Assembly: GCA_963798195.1 (NCBI GenBank)
Contig: CAWCSF010000001.1
Span: forward strand, 124,001-188,000
DNA from: CAVSRC01 sp963798195
GTDB lineage: Bacteria > Pseudomonadota > Alphaproteobacteria > Rhizobiales > Kaistiaceae
DNA length: 64,000 nt
Direction: 5' to 3'
Under the pieces are notes generated by a model. That model saw nothing but the letters and a program-made list of their open reading frames with translations. It did no database searches and had not been told where the DNA came from. Every line of letters starts with the position of its first letter. Position 1 is the stretch's first letter. Position numbers and translations under genes: made by a program. Below, one piece after another: positions 51,855-61,135 of this stretch.

Positions 51855-52187
51855 CTAGAACGGCTTGAGGAAACCGCCGAAAATCCAGCCGTGGACCGGC
51901 CCCGCAAGCTCGCACCAACGGGTTTTGACGATGGCGCGCTGGCGGCCCGGATGCATGTAGGCGATCACGGCGAGGTCGAGATCGCGGGTGCACTGGCCGG
52001 TCAGGTCGACCCGGTCGCCACCGGGTATCTGGTCGACCACCGGTGCCGCAGCCGAGGCATAGGCCCGGACAGGAACGTGCACCCAACCCGTCGTAACCCA
52101 ATCGCGGGCGCTGGCAGGGCCGGCCACGGCCACCCACCCGAATGCCGCCACGAAGGCGGCAAGATACCTTGTGTTTCTGGACTGCAT
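51855..52187 (-). CDS. Periplasmic SH3-like domain protein
   Basis: 110 residues: signal peptide to about residue 28 (ends ASA), then a bacterial SH3-like fold (VHVPVRAYASAAAPVVDQIPGGDRVDLTGQC, TRWCELAGPVHGWIFGGFL) with two Cys that can form a disulfide. These small domains bind peptidoglycan or proteins. No partner can be seen; the gene stands alone. Confidence 0.8.
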   Translation of the reverse strand: MQSRNTRYLAAFVAAFGWVAVAGPASARDWVTTGWVHVPVRAYASAAAPVVDQIPGGDRVDLTGQCTRDLDLAVIAYMHPGRQRAIVKTRWCELAGPVHGWIFGGFLKPF

Positions 52188-52349
52188 TACACGCCCCTGA
52201 TGTGGACGACTAACCGCAGGGCCGCAATCTAGCCCTCCGCCGATGCCGAAGCGAGTCCCCGGGATGAGTCTGGTGTCCGGCGTGGCGATGGACCGTTCGT
52301 GCTGGGCTGTACCACGCGAAAAGCGCGCTGCAGAGGACCTCGCGTCAAC

Positions 52350-53591
52350 TCAGCCCTGGCGGTCGAGCCTTCGCACCGTGCGCAGCATGGGAAAGGCCCA
52401 GGCCCAGATGCCCGCGACGGCAAGCGTGCCCACCCCGCCAAGGACAACTGCCGGCACGACCCCGATCAGCGCCGCCACCGTACCGGCGCGGAACTCGCCA
52501 AGCTCGTTCGAGGCACCGACGAAGACCATGTTGACGGCATTGACGCGGCCACGGACATTATCCGGCGTCCACAGCTGGATCAGCGTCTCGCGGATATAGA
52601 CGCTGACCATGTCGGCGGCACCGGCGAGCGCCAGCGCCAGAACAGACAACCAGACCGTGGTCGAAACGCCGAAGATGAGCGTGGATAGCCCGAACAGCGC
52701 TACGGTGGCGAACATGATCACGCCGGCATGGTCGCGCACAGGACGGACGGCGAGATACAGTGCGACGAAGATTGCGCCGAGGCCGGGCGCCGCGCGCAAC
52801 AGGCCGAGGCCCCACGGGCCAGTATCGAGTATATCGCGCGCGTAGGCGGGAAGCAGCGCCGTGGCGCCGCCGAGCAGCACGGCGAAAAGGTCGAGCGAAA
52901 TAGCACCGAGCACGATCTTCTCGTGCCACACGTATCGGAACCCGGCGACGACCATGCTCCAGGTCGCGGGTTCCGGCACGGTCTTCTGCGGCGGGCGCGG
53001 GACCAGGAGGATCATGCCGCCTGCTACGGCAAACAGCGCGCCGGCGGTGATGTATGGCGCAACGGCGGAAACGCCGTAGAGGAGCCCGCCCACAACCGGT
53101 CCGACGATGGTCGCTAGCTGCCATGACGATGATGCCAGCGCGATGGCGCTGGAGAGGTCGCTTTCCGGCACAAGGTTGGGGATCAGCGATTGGGCCGCTG
53201 GATTCATGAAGGCGCGCGCCACACCGAAGACGGCGAGCAGGGCGAAGATACGTCCCGGCGTAATCGTTCCAGTGACGGTGAGGAAGCAGAACGTCAGCGC
53301 GCAAAGCGCCTCGACAGCCTGGCAGATCGCGACGATGCGCCGGCGGTTGAAGCGATCCGATACGGTTCCGGTGACCAGCACGAGCAGGAGCGCCGGCGCG
53401 AACTGCACCAGCCCGACCAGTCCGAGGTCGAAGGGATCGCGCGTCAGGTCGTAGATCTGCCAGCCGACGGCCACGCTCAGAATCTGCGCGGCGAAGGTGG
53501 CGAAGAGGCGGGATATCCAGAAGAGCCGGAATCCGCGGTGCCGCAGGGCTCCTATGTGGTGCCCGGTCTTGTCGGCGTCTGCCGGTTGCAT
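52350..53591 (-). CDS. MFS transporter (EntS/MFS_3 type), copy A
   Basis: 413 residues from the ATG at 53589-53591 (MQPADADKTG), twelve membrane helices. MFS_3 features include RHRGFRLFWISRLFATFAAQILSVAVGWQIYDLT, the loop motif GTVSDRFNRRRIV and ARDILDTGPWGLGLLRAAP. The next gene upstream encodes a close paralogue, so they are a tandem duplication. Relatives export siderophores or drugs; the substrate is unknown. Confidence 0.92.
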   Translation of the reverse strand: MQPADADKTGHHIGALRHRGFRLFWISRLFATFAAQILSVAVGWQIYDLTRDPFDLGLVGLVQFAPALLLVLVTGTVSDRFNRRRIVAICQAVEALCALTFCFLTVTGTITPGRIFALLAVFGVARAFMNPAAQSLIPNLVPESDLSSAIALASSSWQLATIVGPVVGGLLYGVSAVAPYITAGALFAVAGGMILLVPRPPQKTVPEPATWSMVVAGFRYVWHEKIVLGAISLDLFAVLLGGATALLPAYARDILDTGPWGLGLLRAAPGLGAIFVALYLAVRPVRDHAGVIMFATVALFGLSTLIFGVSTTVWLSVLALALAGAADMVSVYIRETLIQLWTPDNVRGRVNAVNMVFVGASNELGEFRAGTVAALIGVVPAVVLGGVGTLAVAGIWAWAFPMLRTVRRLDRQG

Positions 53592-53625
53592 GGGTGTGGA
53601 ATGGCTCGCGGAACGGGGTATCTTT

Positions 53626-54915
53626 TTACGCGATCCGGGCGGCCGGCGGAAGCTTCCCGCCCTCGGCCTGGCCGTCCAGGCGGTCGGCGTCACGCAGCGT
53701 CGGGAAAAGCCGCATCCACAGCGCGGCGACGGCTACCGTGCCTATCCCTCCGATGACGACCGCCGGCACCACGCCAATCACTGTCGCCACCGTGCCGGCG
53801 CGGAAGGCGCCGAGCTCGTTCGACGCGCCGATGAAGATCGAGTTGACTGCGGTCACGCGGCCGCGCAACGCATCCGGCGTCCAAATCTGCACCAGCGTCT
53901 GGCGGATAAACACGCTGAATTGGTCGGTGGCGCCCATCACCGCCAGCATGGCGACCGAGAGCCACACCGTCCGCGAGAGGCCGAAGGCTATCGTGGCGAG
54001 GCCGAAAATGATGACGGTGGCGAACATGACGCGTCCCGCGCCGCGTTTCAGCGGCTTCATCGCCAGGAAAAGCGCGACGGCGAGGGCGCCGATCGCGGGC
54101 CCTGCCCGTAGCAGGCCGAGGCCCCACGGGCCCGTGTCGAGGATGTCGCGCGCGAACGCCGGCAGCAGTGCCGTGGCGCCGCCGAGCAGCACTGCGAACA
54201 GGTCCAGCGATGTCGCGCCAAGAACGATCTTCTCGTGCCAGAGATAGCGAATGCCCCCGACAAGGCTTGACCAGGTCGGTGGCTCGCGCACGGATTTCTG
54301 TTCCGGCTTGGGCACGCGCGTCAACAGGATCGATGCTGCCGCCAGAAAGAGGAAGGCCGTGCCGTAGGCGACTTCCGCCCCGAGCCCGTAAAGCAGTCCG
54401 CCGGCAACTGGACCGACAATGGTCGCCGTCTGCTGGGACGAAGAGCTCCAGGCAATAGCGCTGCCGAGTTCCTCGCGCGGTATCAGGTTGACCAGCAGCG
54501 ATTGCGAGGCCGGGCGGAAGAAGGCCCGGGCCGTGCCGATACCGCCGACCAGAGCCAGCACTGCGAATGGCGTCACCGTATCGGTCATCACCAGCGCCAC
54601 TAGCGTGGCGGCGCAAGCTGCTTCTGCGGCTTGGCAGACGGCCATGATCGCCCGTCGATTGTAACGGTCGGCCACCGTACCGGTGACGAGCACCAGCAGC
54701 AGTCCGGGCGCGAACTCGACCAGTCCGACGAGCCCGAGCTGGAACGGGCTGTGCGTGAGATCGTAGATCTGCCAGCCTACCGCGACGCCGACGATCATCG
54801 CGGAGATGCTCGTCAGGAAGCGCGCCACCCAAAATCTGCGATAGCCGGCATGGCGTAGAGCGCCCCAGCGCGACGGAACGGGCGGCGTGGCGACCGGTTC
54901 CCTGGACGTTGTCAC
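53626..54915 (-). CDS. MFS transporter (EntS/MFS_3 type), copy B
   Basis: 429 residues from the GTG at 54913-54915, just 29 bases after the RimK-type gene; the frame stays open far upstream into that gene but is not coding there. Same architecture as copy A (RHAGYRRFWVARFL, GTVADRYNRRAIM, ARDILDTGPWGLGLLRAGP, GASNELGAFRAGTVATVIGVVPAVVIGG). Roughly half of residues match copy A along the whole length by eye. The position after a ligase and an acetyltransferase hints at export of a modified peptide or metabolite, which is inference. Confidence 0.92.
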   Translation of the reverse strand: MTTSREPVATPPVPSRWGALRHAGYRRFWVARFLTSISAMIVGVAVGWQIYDLTHSPFQLGLVGLVEFAPGLLLVLVTGTVADRYNRRAIMAVCQAAEAACAATLVALVMTDTVTPFAVLALVGGIGTARAFFRPASQSLLVNLIPREELGSAIAWSSSSQQTATIVGPVAGGLLYGLGAEVAYGTAFLFLAAASILLTRVPKPEQKSVREPPTWSSLVGGIRYLWHEKIVLGATSLDLFAVLLGGATALLPAFARDILDTGPWGLGLLRAGPAIGALAVALFLAMKPLKRGAGRVMFATVIIFGLATIAFGLSRTVWLSVAMLAVMGATDQFSVFIRQTLVQIWTPDALRGRVTAVNSIFIGASNELGAFRAGTVATVIGVVPAVVIGGIGTVAVAALWMRLFPTLRDADRLDGQAEGGKLPPAARIA

Positions 54916-54944
54916 GGGGCTGCCTTCGGGATCGACTGGCAAGG

Positions 54945-56405
54945 TCAGCTTTCGATCCGGTCGATGAACCAGCGCGTCAGCTGTATCCAGACTTGATCCT
55001 TCTCGGCCTGGTCCTCGACGCCGTGATCGATGTTGGGGTTGTCGTTGACCTCGACCACGAAGATGCCGTTCTCGGTTTCCTTGAGGTCGACGCCATAGAG
55101 GCCATTGCCGATCAGCTGCGCGGCGCGGAGGCCAATGTCGATGACGGCTGGCGGCGCCTCGTTCAGCGACGGCGTGTGCCACCCGCCCTCGGAGGCCTTG
55201 CCGCTCGCATCATGGCGGACGATCTGCCAGTGCTTCTTGGCCATCATGTACTGGCAAACAAACAGCGGCTTGCCGCCGAGAACGCCAACGCGCCAGTCGA
55301 ACGAGGTCGGCATGAAAGCCTGCGCCAGCAGCAGGTCCGTATCCTCGAACCATTCCTTGGCCAGCGCGGCGAGTTCCTCGTGATTGGCGACCTTCTTGAC
55401 GCCGCGCGAAAACGACGAATCCGGAATCTTCAGCACCATCGGGTAGCCGAGTTCATCCTCGGCGCGCGCCAGGTCGTGCATCCCGGCGATGATGACGGTC
55501 GGCGGCACCGAGATGCCGTTGCTGGTCATCAGCTCGTGCAGGTAGATCTTGTTGGTGCAGCGGATCATCGAGATCGGGTCGTCGATGACCGGCATGCCTT
55601 CCTGCACCGCGCGCCGGGCGAAACGGTAGGTGTGATTGTCTATCGACGTCGTCTCGCGGATGAACAGTGCGTCGAACTCCGCAAGTCTCGCCAGGTCTCG
55701 GCGGGTAATCGGCTCGACTTCGACGCCGAGCTTCTCCGCGATGCGCGCCCAGTGCTTGATGCTGGCGCGATCCGACGGCGGCATCGCCTCGTTGGGATCA
55801 TAGAGCACGGCAAACGAATAGCGCGGCGGGGCCCTGTCCTTCTTCGACCGCCACTGACGGGTCGTGTGGGTGTGCAGCGCCGTGTGGAAGACGGCGAGTT
55901 CCGATTTCGACAGTTTGGTAACCGGAACCGACGACAGGCGGCGAATCTGCGGCCGTCCGTTGGTCGTTTCGATGGAAACCTCGAGCACCGGGCAGCGAAA
56001 CCAGTCGAAGAGCAGCCGGCCGAACCGGTCGAACCGCCGGTCTTCCACCGCGCCGAAATAGGAAAGGATGCGCGTCGGCGCGGTCTTGTCGTCGGCGGCG
56101 GCGAGTGCCTTTGCAAGCGCGTCGTCGAGTTCCGGCAGCGCCTGCGCGTACAGTTGTCGCGCCCCGAGATCGACCATCGTCTCGACCGAGGGGATCACCC
56201 GGTGGCCGCGCGCCTCGGCCAGCAGCGACGAATAGTAGCCGCGGCTCTGGTAGTTGAAGGACCGCGACAGGTTGATGATCTTTGGCCGATCGCCGGAGAA
56301 CAGGTTGGTCCGCGCCAGGTAATCCTTGGTTGTGATGACCTTGTGCGGCGTATCGGCGTTCGGAAAATCCTTCGGCGAGTCGACGAGAATGACCCAGTCG
56401 GCCAT
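54945..56405 (-). CDS. RimK-family ATP-grasp ligase
   Basis: 486 residues. The N-terminal about 180 residues form the RimK-associated (RLAN-like) domain (VILVDSPKDFPNADTPHKVITTKDYLA, KIINLSRSFNYQSRGYYSSLLAEARGHRVIPS). The C-terminal ATP-grasp domain has the nucleotide and Mg sites in YPMVLKIPDSSFSRGVKKV, DWRVGVLGGKPLFVCQYM and FVVEVNDNPNIDHGVED. Such enzymes join a carboxylate to an amine; the substrate is unknown. A GNAT gene lies 3 bp upstream on the same strand, a widespread pairing in alphaproteobacteria. Confidence 0.92.
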   Translation of the reverse strand: MADWVILVDSPKDFPNADTPHKVITTKDYLARTNLFSGDRPKIINLSRSFNYQSRGYYSSLLAEARGHRVIPSVETMVDLGARQLYAQALPELDDALAKALAAADDKTAPTRILSYFGAVEDRRFDRFGRLLFDWFRCPVLEVSIETTNGRPQIRRLSSVPVTKLSKSELAVFHTALHTHTTRQWRSKKDRAPPRYSFAVLYDPNEAMPPSDRASIKHWARIAEKLGVEVEPITRRDLARLAEFDALFIRETTSIDNHTYRFARRAVQEGMPVIDDPISMIRCTNKIYLHELMTSNGISVPPTVIIAGMHDLARAEDELGYPMVLKIPDSSFSRGVKKVANHEELAALAKEWFEDTDLLLAQAFMPTSFDWRVGVLGGKPLFVCQYMMAKKHWQIVRHDASGKASEGGWHTPSLNEAPPAVIDIGLRAAQLIGNGLYGVDLKETENGIFVVEVNDNPNIDHGVEDQAEKDQVWIQLTRWFIDRIES

Positions 56406-56408
56406 GAA

Positions 56409-57032
56409 CTAAGCCTCAAACGACCAGGCGCCCGCCCTGGCAATCGCGTGTTGGGCCGGGGCAGCTGTTACGCGAGCGGGCGCATAAGGCGGCAAAGTCT
56501 TCATCAGGGGGCTGGATACACCAAAGTCCGCCGGACTTCGATCCTCGTCGTTGTCGGCCTGCCGGTCGGGCTTCGCAGTCGGTCGGAGCCGGCGCTCATA
56601 TCGCAGCGCGTCTGCCTTGTCGGCATAGTATTGCCGGTAGGTTCCGATCCGGACGTAGCCGCGCCGTTCGTAGAGCCGGATCGCCGGCGCGTTGTCCGCG
56701 CGAACCTCAAGCCGAAGCACGTCCGCACCGCGCTGGCGCGCAATGCGCTCGGCATCGGAAAGCAGTTTCTCGCCGAGGCCCTGTCCCCGGGCCTCGGCCG
56801 CTACGGCAAGGGAATAGAGGCGGGCGACACGACTGCCGGCGCGGGTCATTACGGCGCTGTAGCCGCGCAATTCTCCCGAATCTGCGGAAAGCCGCAGTCT
56901 GGTCGCGTGGGAACTGATGAAGCGCCGGAAGCTCCGTGCCGAAAGGCGGTCGGTGGCGAATGTCTCCACTTCGAGCTTGCAGAGCGCCGCAAGATCGGCA
57001 GGCCGTCCGTCACGAATGCTGGAGCCCGGCAT
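56409..57032 (-). CDS. GNAT family N-acetyltransferase linked to the RimK-type ligase
   Basis: 207 residues. GNAT core with acetyl-CoA motif LAVAAEARGQGLGEKLLSDAE and the C-terminal IRLYERRGYVRIGTYRQYYAD, resembling RimI-type protein acetyltransferases. In many relatives of this gene pair a C39-like peptidase domain follows the GNAT domain; here there is only a 50-residue polar tail (KPDRQADNDEDRSP), so the protein is the short form. It starts the operon with the RimK-type ligase and an MFS exporter. Confidence 0.9.
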   Translation of the reverse strand: MPGSSIRDGRPADLAALCKLEVETFATDRLSARSFRRFISSHATRLRLSADSGELRGYSAVMTRAGSRVARLYSLAVAAEARGQGLGEKLLSDAERIARQRGADVLRLEVRADNAPAIRLYERRGYVRIGTYRQYYADKADALRYERRLRPTAKPDRQADNDEDRSPADFGVSSPLMKTLPPYAPARVTAAPAQHAIARAGAWSFEA

Positions 57033-57173
57033 CAGGTGGGAATATCAGGGAGAACGCATCGTCCGCAATCTGACGCCGATTCCTCGCAAAACTCAAGGTT
57101 TGCCGCCTTCGCGTTGCCCGAGGCGCGCGGCCCGGGCATAACTCGCGGTTTACGCCACAAGGGAACCGCCGTC

Positions 57174-57962
57174 ATGCCCGCTGATGCAGCCGCTCGTCTC
57201 GTCATCCCCGATCTCGCCGGGAAGGCCATTCTCATCACCGGCGCATCCACCGGCATCGGCGCGGCGCTCGCCCGCGCGTTCGCCGCGCAGGGCGCCCGCG
57301 TAGCTTTGCACTACAATTCCAGCGTCGATGCCGCCGAGGCGGTTGCCAAGGACATCTCGGACGCAGGCGGCGATGTCTTCCTTGTGCGTGGCGATGTCTC
57401 GGATTCGGCCAACACGATCCGCATTGTCGAGGAATCGGCGAGCCATTTCGGCGGCCTCGATGGCCTCATCAACAACGCCGGGCTCATGCTCGGCCGCGTC
57501 AGCTTCGCCGACATGACCGACGATCAGTACGAAAAGGTCATGGACCTCAATGGGCGCTCGGTCATTGCCGCCAGCCGCGCCGCTTTGCCGTGGCTCAGGA
57601 AGAGCAGCGGCTTCATCATCCATACATCCTCGATCGCCGCACGCACCGGCGGGGCCGGTGGCGCCGGGATTTACGCCGCGGCCAAGGCATTTGTCTCCAG
57701 CGTGACGCGCGGCATGGCGAAGGAGTTCATCGGCAGCGGCATCCGTGTCAACGCCGTAGCGCCAGGCGTCATCCTGACGCCATTCCACGAGCGCTATTCC
57801 TCGCCCGAGCAAATGTCGGCGATGCTCTCGGGCATTCCGCAGGGGCGCTACGGCGTGCCGGAAGATTGTGTCGGCGCGTACCTGTTCCTCGCGTCCGCCG
57901 CGCTTTCCGGCTACATCATCGGGCAGGTGATCGAGGTGAACGGCGGCCAGTTCATGCCGTAG
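57174..57962 (+). CDS. Short-chain dehydrogenase/reductase (classical, active-site complete)
   Basis: 262 residues from the ATG at 57174. TGASTGIG (22-29), NNAG (100-103), catalytic Ser152/153 and Tyr167-x3-Lys171 are all present, with the C-terminal GQVIEVNGGQFMP typical of FabG-like SDRs. The substrate is unknown. A very long open frame continues upstream in the same phase for over 2 kb, but it lies opposite the RimK and GNAT genes and has no conserved content. Converges on the Kef-type antiporter with 3 bp between stops. Confidence 0.93.
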   Translation: MPADAAARLVIPDLAGKAILITGASTGIGAALARAFAAQGARVALHYNSSVDAAEAVAKDISDAGGDVFLVRGDVSDSANTIRIVEESASHFGGLDGLINNAGLMLGRVSFADMTDDQYEKVMDLNGRSVIAASRAALPWLRKSSGFIIHTSSIAARTGGAGGAGIYAAAKAFVSSVTRGMAKEFIGSGIRVNAVAPGVILTPFHERYSSPEQMSAMLSGIPQGRYGVPEDCVGAYLFLASAALSGYIIGQVIEVNGGQFMP

Positions 57963-57965
57963 CGG

Positions 57966-59909
57966 CTAGCGCAATACTTCCTGGCGCTCGCCAAGCTTTC
58001 CATCGTCCGCTTCGCGGCTGGCGCGGTAGGCGCTGAGGTTGCCGTTGAGCGCTTCGCCGATCGCCTTGCCGAGTTCGCGCGCGGTATCGAGCCGCGACAG
58101 GAACACATAATTGGCGCCCGCCTCGTAGATCGGAGCACAGTCCGGGAATGAGACGGCGTTGGCGATGATGATCGCCGAGGGATTGATGCGCCGCACGTTT
58201 TCCACCAGCTTGCGGTTGTCGGTGCCGCGCAGCAGGTCGTCCGGCACCGTCAGCACGACCACCTCGGCCCGGTCGACGCCCGCGTGGTGCAGCGTCTCGG
58301 GGTTGGCGAGGTCGCCGTATTTGACGTGCGCGCCGACATCGCGGATGCGGTCGTGCAGCGACACGTTGAAATCCACCACCAGCGTCTTTTCGGTCAGCGC
58401 CTTGTCCGTGCGGGCGATGTTGAAGAGCAGCGACGAGGCCACGCGATGGAAGCCGAGGATGGCGAGCCTGTAGGCCTCCTCCTCCGCCTCCACGGCAGCC
58501 GGCGGATCCTTGAAGCCGAGCTTTCTCAGCGTCGGCGCCAGCATGGCGTGGATCTTGTACGCGGATTTGTACAGCGGCGTCGTCGCAACTGCGGTCAGCA
58601 CGAAGCCGAAGATGATGGCGCTGGCGAGATCGCGCGACAGATGGCCGAGGTCGGAAGCGAGGAATGCAATGACCAGGCTGAACTCGGAAATCTGTGCGAC
58701 GCGGATGGACGTCACCTCCGCATTCCTCTGGTCGAGGCCCGTGAAGTAGAGGATCGGGAACAGGACGAACTGGCGCGCCGCGATGGCCGCCAGCGCGATC
58801 GCGACCGCGAGCAGCAGAACGCCCGGTCCGCTCGGTTGCGGGATGCTGAGGCCGAGGCCGACGAAGAAGAGTGTGACGAAGAAGTCCTTCACCACGCCGA
58901 CCTTGGTAACGATTTCGGTGGAATAGGGCAGCGACGCGATGGTGGCCCCGGCGATCAGCGCACCCATACCGGAGCCGACATTGAGGTGAAACTCGGCGTG
59001 GAAGAGATACTCGGTCAGCGGGTCGAAGCTGGCTCCGAGGAAGACGATGGCGAAGCACCAGCAGAGCGCGCCCACCAGAATGATTTCCGGCGCTTTGGCG
59101 ATCCAGCGGAAGGCGATCGGGATGAGCGTGCGCGCGATGCCGAAAGCGAGCACACCGAGGATGCCGATGCCGACGAAGGACGCGAGGATCGGCAGGATAT
59201 GCGGCTCGTGCAGGCTCGGCTGCAGGATGATCACCACGATCGCCCACACGTCCTCGATAATCAGCAGTCCCAGCGCCACTCGCCCCGGTACCGTGTCGAG
59301 CTCGAACGCCTCCTGGAAAAGCTTCACGACCAGCAGGGTCGAGGAACACCCGATGACGATGCCGATGTAGAGCGCGCCAAGGCCGCTGCCGATCAGGTTG
59401 CCGAAGCCGACCAGCATCAGCAGGTTCGCAATCGCGAAGCCGAAGACGACGATCAACGGAAAAGAGAGCACGCCGGTCAGGATGATCGTGCGCCCACTCT
59501 TGATGATCTTGCCGATGTCCATCTCCAGGCCGATCACGAACAGGAGGAGGACGAATCCAAGTTGGGCGATGGTGTCGATATTGGCCGGGTCGGTCACCAG
59601 TCCGAGCGCCAGCGGACCGGCGACCACGCCGGCGAGGATGTAGCCGGCAATGGCCGGCAGCCTCAGGCGGGCGAACACGATGGCCAAAACGCCCGAAAGG
59701 AACAGGCCGATGCCGATGTCGTGGACAAGCGCGGCCATTTCGCCGCCCGACGCATAGGCCGGGCCGGCGCTCAGCACAGCCGCCATTAGGGCAATCGTGC
59801 CCGCCCAGATTCCTGCTTTAGACCGGCTAATCGGCAACGGTGCCCCCAGTTGCGTCCCGTGTGGCTGCGTTTGACCGCCGCTGGCGCCGACTGGCGGCGT
59901 GGTTCTCAT
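57966..59909 (-). CDS. Monovalent cation:proton antiporter-2 (CPA2/Kef-type) with TrkA-N domain
   Basis: 647 residues. Residues about 55-440 hold a CPA2 membrane domain with about twelve helices (DIGIGLFLSGVLAIVFARLRLPAIAGYILAG, GLEMDIGKIIKSG). About 470-600 is a Rossmann TrkA-N domain (VVDFNVSLHDRIRDVGAHVKYGDLANPETL) that senses nucleotide. It exchanges K+ or Na+ for protons, or protects against electrophiles like KefB/C. The first about 45 residues are weakly conserved, and a later start is possible. It is transcribed alone. Confidence 0.92.
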   Translation of the reverse strand: MRTTPPVGASGGQTQPHGTQLGAPLPISRSKAGIWAGTIALMAAVLSAGPAYASGGEMAALVHDIGIGLFLSGVLAIVFARLRLPAIAGYILAGVVAGPLALGLVTDPANIDTIAQLGFVLLLFVIGLEMDIGKIIKSGRTIILTGVLSFPLIVVFGFAIANLLMLVGFGNLIGSGLGALYIGIVIGCSSTLLVVKLFQEAFELDTVPGRVALGLLIIEDVWAIVVIILQPSLHEPHILPILASFVGIGILGVLAFGIARTLIPIAFRWIAKAPEIILVGALCWCFAIVFLGASFDPLTEYLFHAEFHLNVGSGMGALIAGATIASLPYSTEIVTKVGVVKDFFVTLFFVGLGLSIPQPSGPGVLLLAVAIALAAIAARQFVLFPILYFTGLDQRNAEVTSIRVAQISEFSLVIAFLASDLGHLSRDLASAIIFGFVLTAVATTPLYKSAYKIHAMLAPTLRKLGFKDPPAAVEAEEEAYRLAILGFHRVASSLLFNIARTDKALTEKTLVVDFNVSLHDRIRDVGAHVKYGDLANPETLHHAGVDRAEVVVLTVPDDLLRGTDNRKLVENVRRINPSAIIIANAVSFPDCAPIYEAGANYVFLSRLDTARELGKAIGEALNGNLSAYRASREADDGKLGERQEVLR

Positions 59910-60079
59910 TGCATACCTTGATTCGACGGAGCGACCGCCGTCAAGGCGGTGTGCGATTTTCGCATGCGCCCCCAGTCAGTCATGCTTCAGGAGGCGATGC
60001 GAGTCCTGGCGCGGGGTTGTTGTGATGAATAGCGGCTTGGGCTATCAAACCGGCAGGCTCAGTTCAGAGCACGTCGCAG

Positions 60080-60156
<77 letters not shown>

Positions 60157-60170
60157 ATGATTTCAAGGTT

Positions 60171-61124
60171 TTAGCGGACGGTCGCCGCGGATTTTGCCCG
60201 GTTGATTTCGTCGAGCCAGCGGCACATTTCCCTCAGATTCTCCACTGCGTCGGCGCAGTATTCCATCGAGCGGAGATAGCCGTGCATGAGGCCTGTGCCG
60301 CGGGAAAGCACCGTCGGCACGCCGCGGGATTGCAGCCGTTCCGCGTAGGCGATGCCGTCGTCGCGCAGCGGATCGTGCTCGGCTACCGCCACGTACGCCG
60401 GCGGCAGCCCGGAATGGTCGGACGCCATCATGGGCGCCGCGAGGGGGTTCTTCAGGTCGGCCGGATTCGGGCAATAGAGGGCGTTGGTCGCCGCCATGTT
60501 GGCGACCTTGATGATCGGCCCGTCGGCATTCTCGCGGAACGACGGCCGCGACTGGGTGAATTCCACCGCCGGATAGATGAGGAGCTGGGCGTGAAGTTTT
60601 TGCGGCGTGCCGCGAAACTTCAGCGCCATCGCGGCGGCGAGATTGCCGCCGGCGCTGTCGCCGCCGACGGCGATGCGGTTCGGATCGATGCCCAGCATCT
60701 TCGCGTTGTCGAAGGCCCATGCGACGACCGCGGCGCATTGCTCGACCGCGGCCGGGAAGGGATGCTCCGGCGCCTTGGCGTAGTCGATGCTGATCACGGT
60801 CTGCCGGTTCCATGAGGCGATCCGGGACGTGATGTCCCAGTGCGTTTCCGGACTGCCCTGCATCCATGCGCCGCCGTGCATATAGATGAGCGCCGGCTGA
60901 ATGCCGCCGTCGCGATGGCGGAAGATACGCACGCGCACCGGCCCCACCGGCGACGGGATGGTGTGCTCCACCTCCGTTTCGACATCGTCAGGCGTCGGTA
61001 GCCGCATTTCCCGCGCGACCACTTCGAAGAATTCGCGGCGGTCCTTCGGTGTCGCTCCCGGCTTGAGCCGTGCCCACTTGGCGTCCCACGTTTCGAGGAA
61101 TGGCTTCAGTTCCGGGTTCAGCAT
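60171..61124 (-). CDS. Alpha/beta hydrolase, hormone-sensitive lipase (HSL) family
   Basis: 317 residues from the ATG at 61122-61124; the frame runs on upstream through the TetR gene but is not coding there. The HSL family motif is present: the oxyanion-hole sequence MHGGAWMQGS, the nucleophile elbow GGDSAGGNLA, the Asp in AEHDPLRDDG and the catalytic His in LMHGYLRS. It hydrolyses short-chain esters. It is 11 bp after the TetR-type regulator and probably belongs with the divergent dehydrogenase and TRAP transporter genes. Confidence 0.93.
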   Translation of the reverse strand: MLNPELKPFLETWDAKWARLKPGATPKDRREFFEVVAREMRLPTPDDVETEVEHTIPSPVGPVRVRIFRHRDGGIQPALIYMHGGAWMQGSPETHWDITSRIASWNRQTVISIDYAKAPEHPFPAAVEQCAAVVAWAFDNAKMLGIDPNRIAVGGDSAGGNLAAAMALKFRGTPQKLHAQLLIYPAVEFTQSRPSFRENADGPIIKVANMAATNALYCPNPADLKNPLAAPMMASDHSGLPPAYVAVAEHDPLRDDGIAYAERLQSRGVPTVLSRGTGLMHGYLRSMEYCADAVENLREMCRWLDEINRAKSAATVR

Positions 61125-61135
61125 GCTGTCCTCCC

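Noticed and set aside
54909..57962. A 1017-codon open frame on the plus strand ending in the SDR gene
   Set aside because: Only the last 262 codons (from 57174) have family motifs. The rest lies opposite the well-supported RimK-type ligase and GNAT genes and is an artefact of high GC content, where antisense frames stay open.
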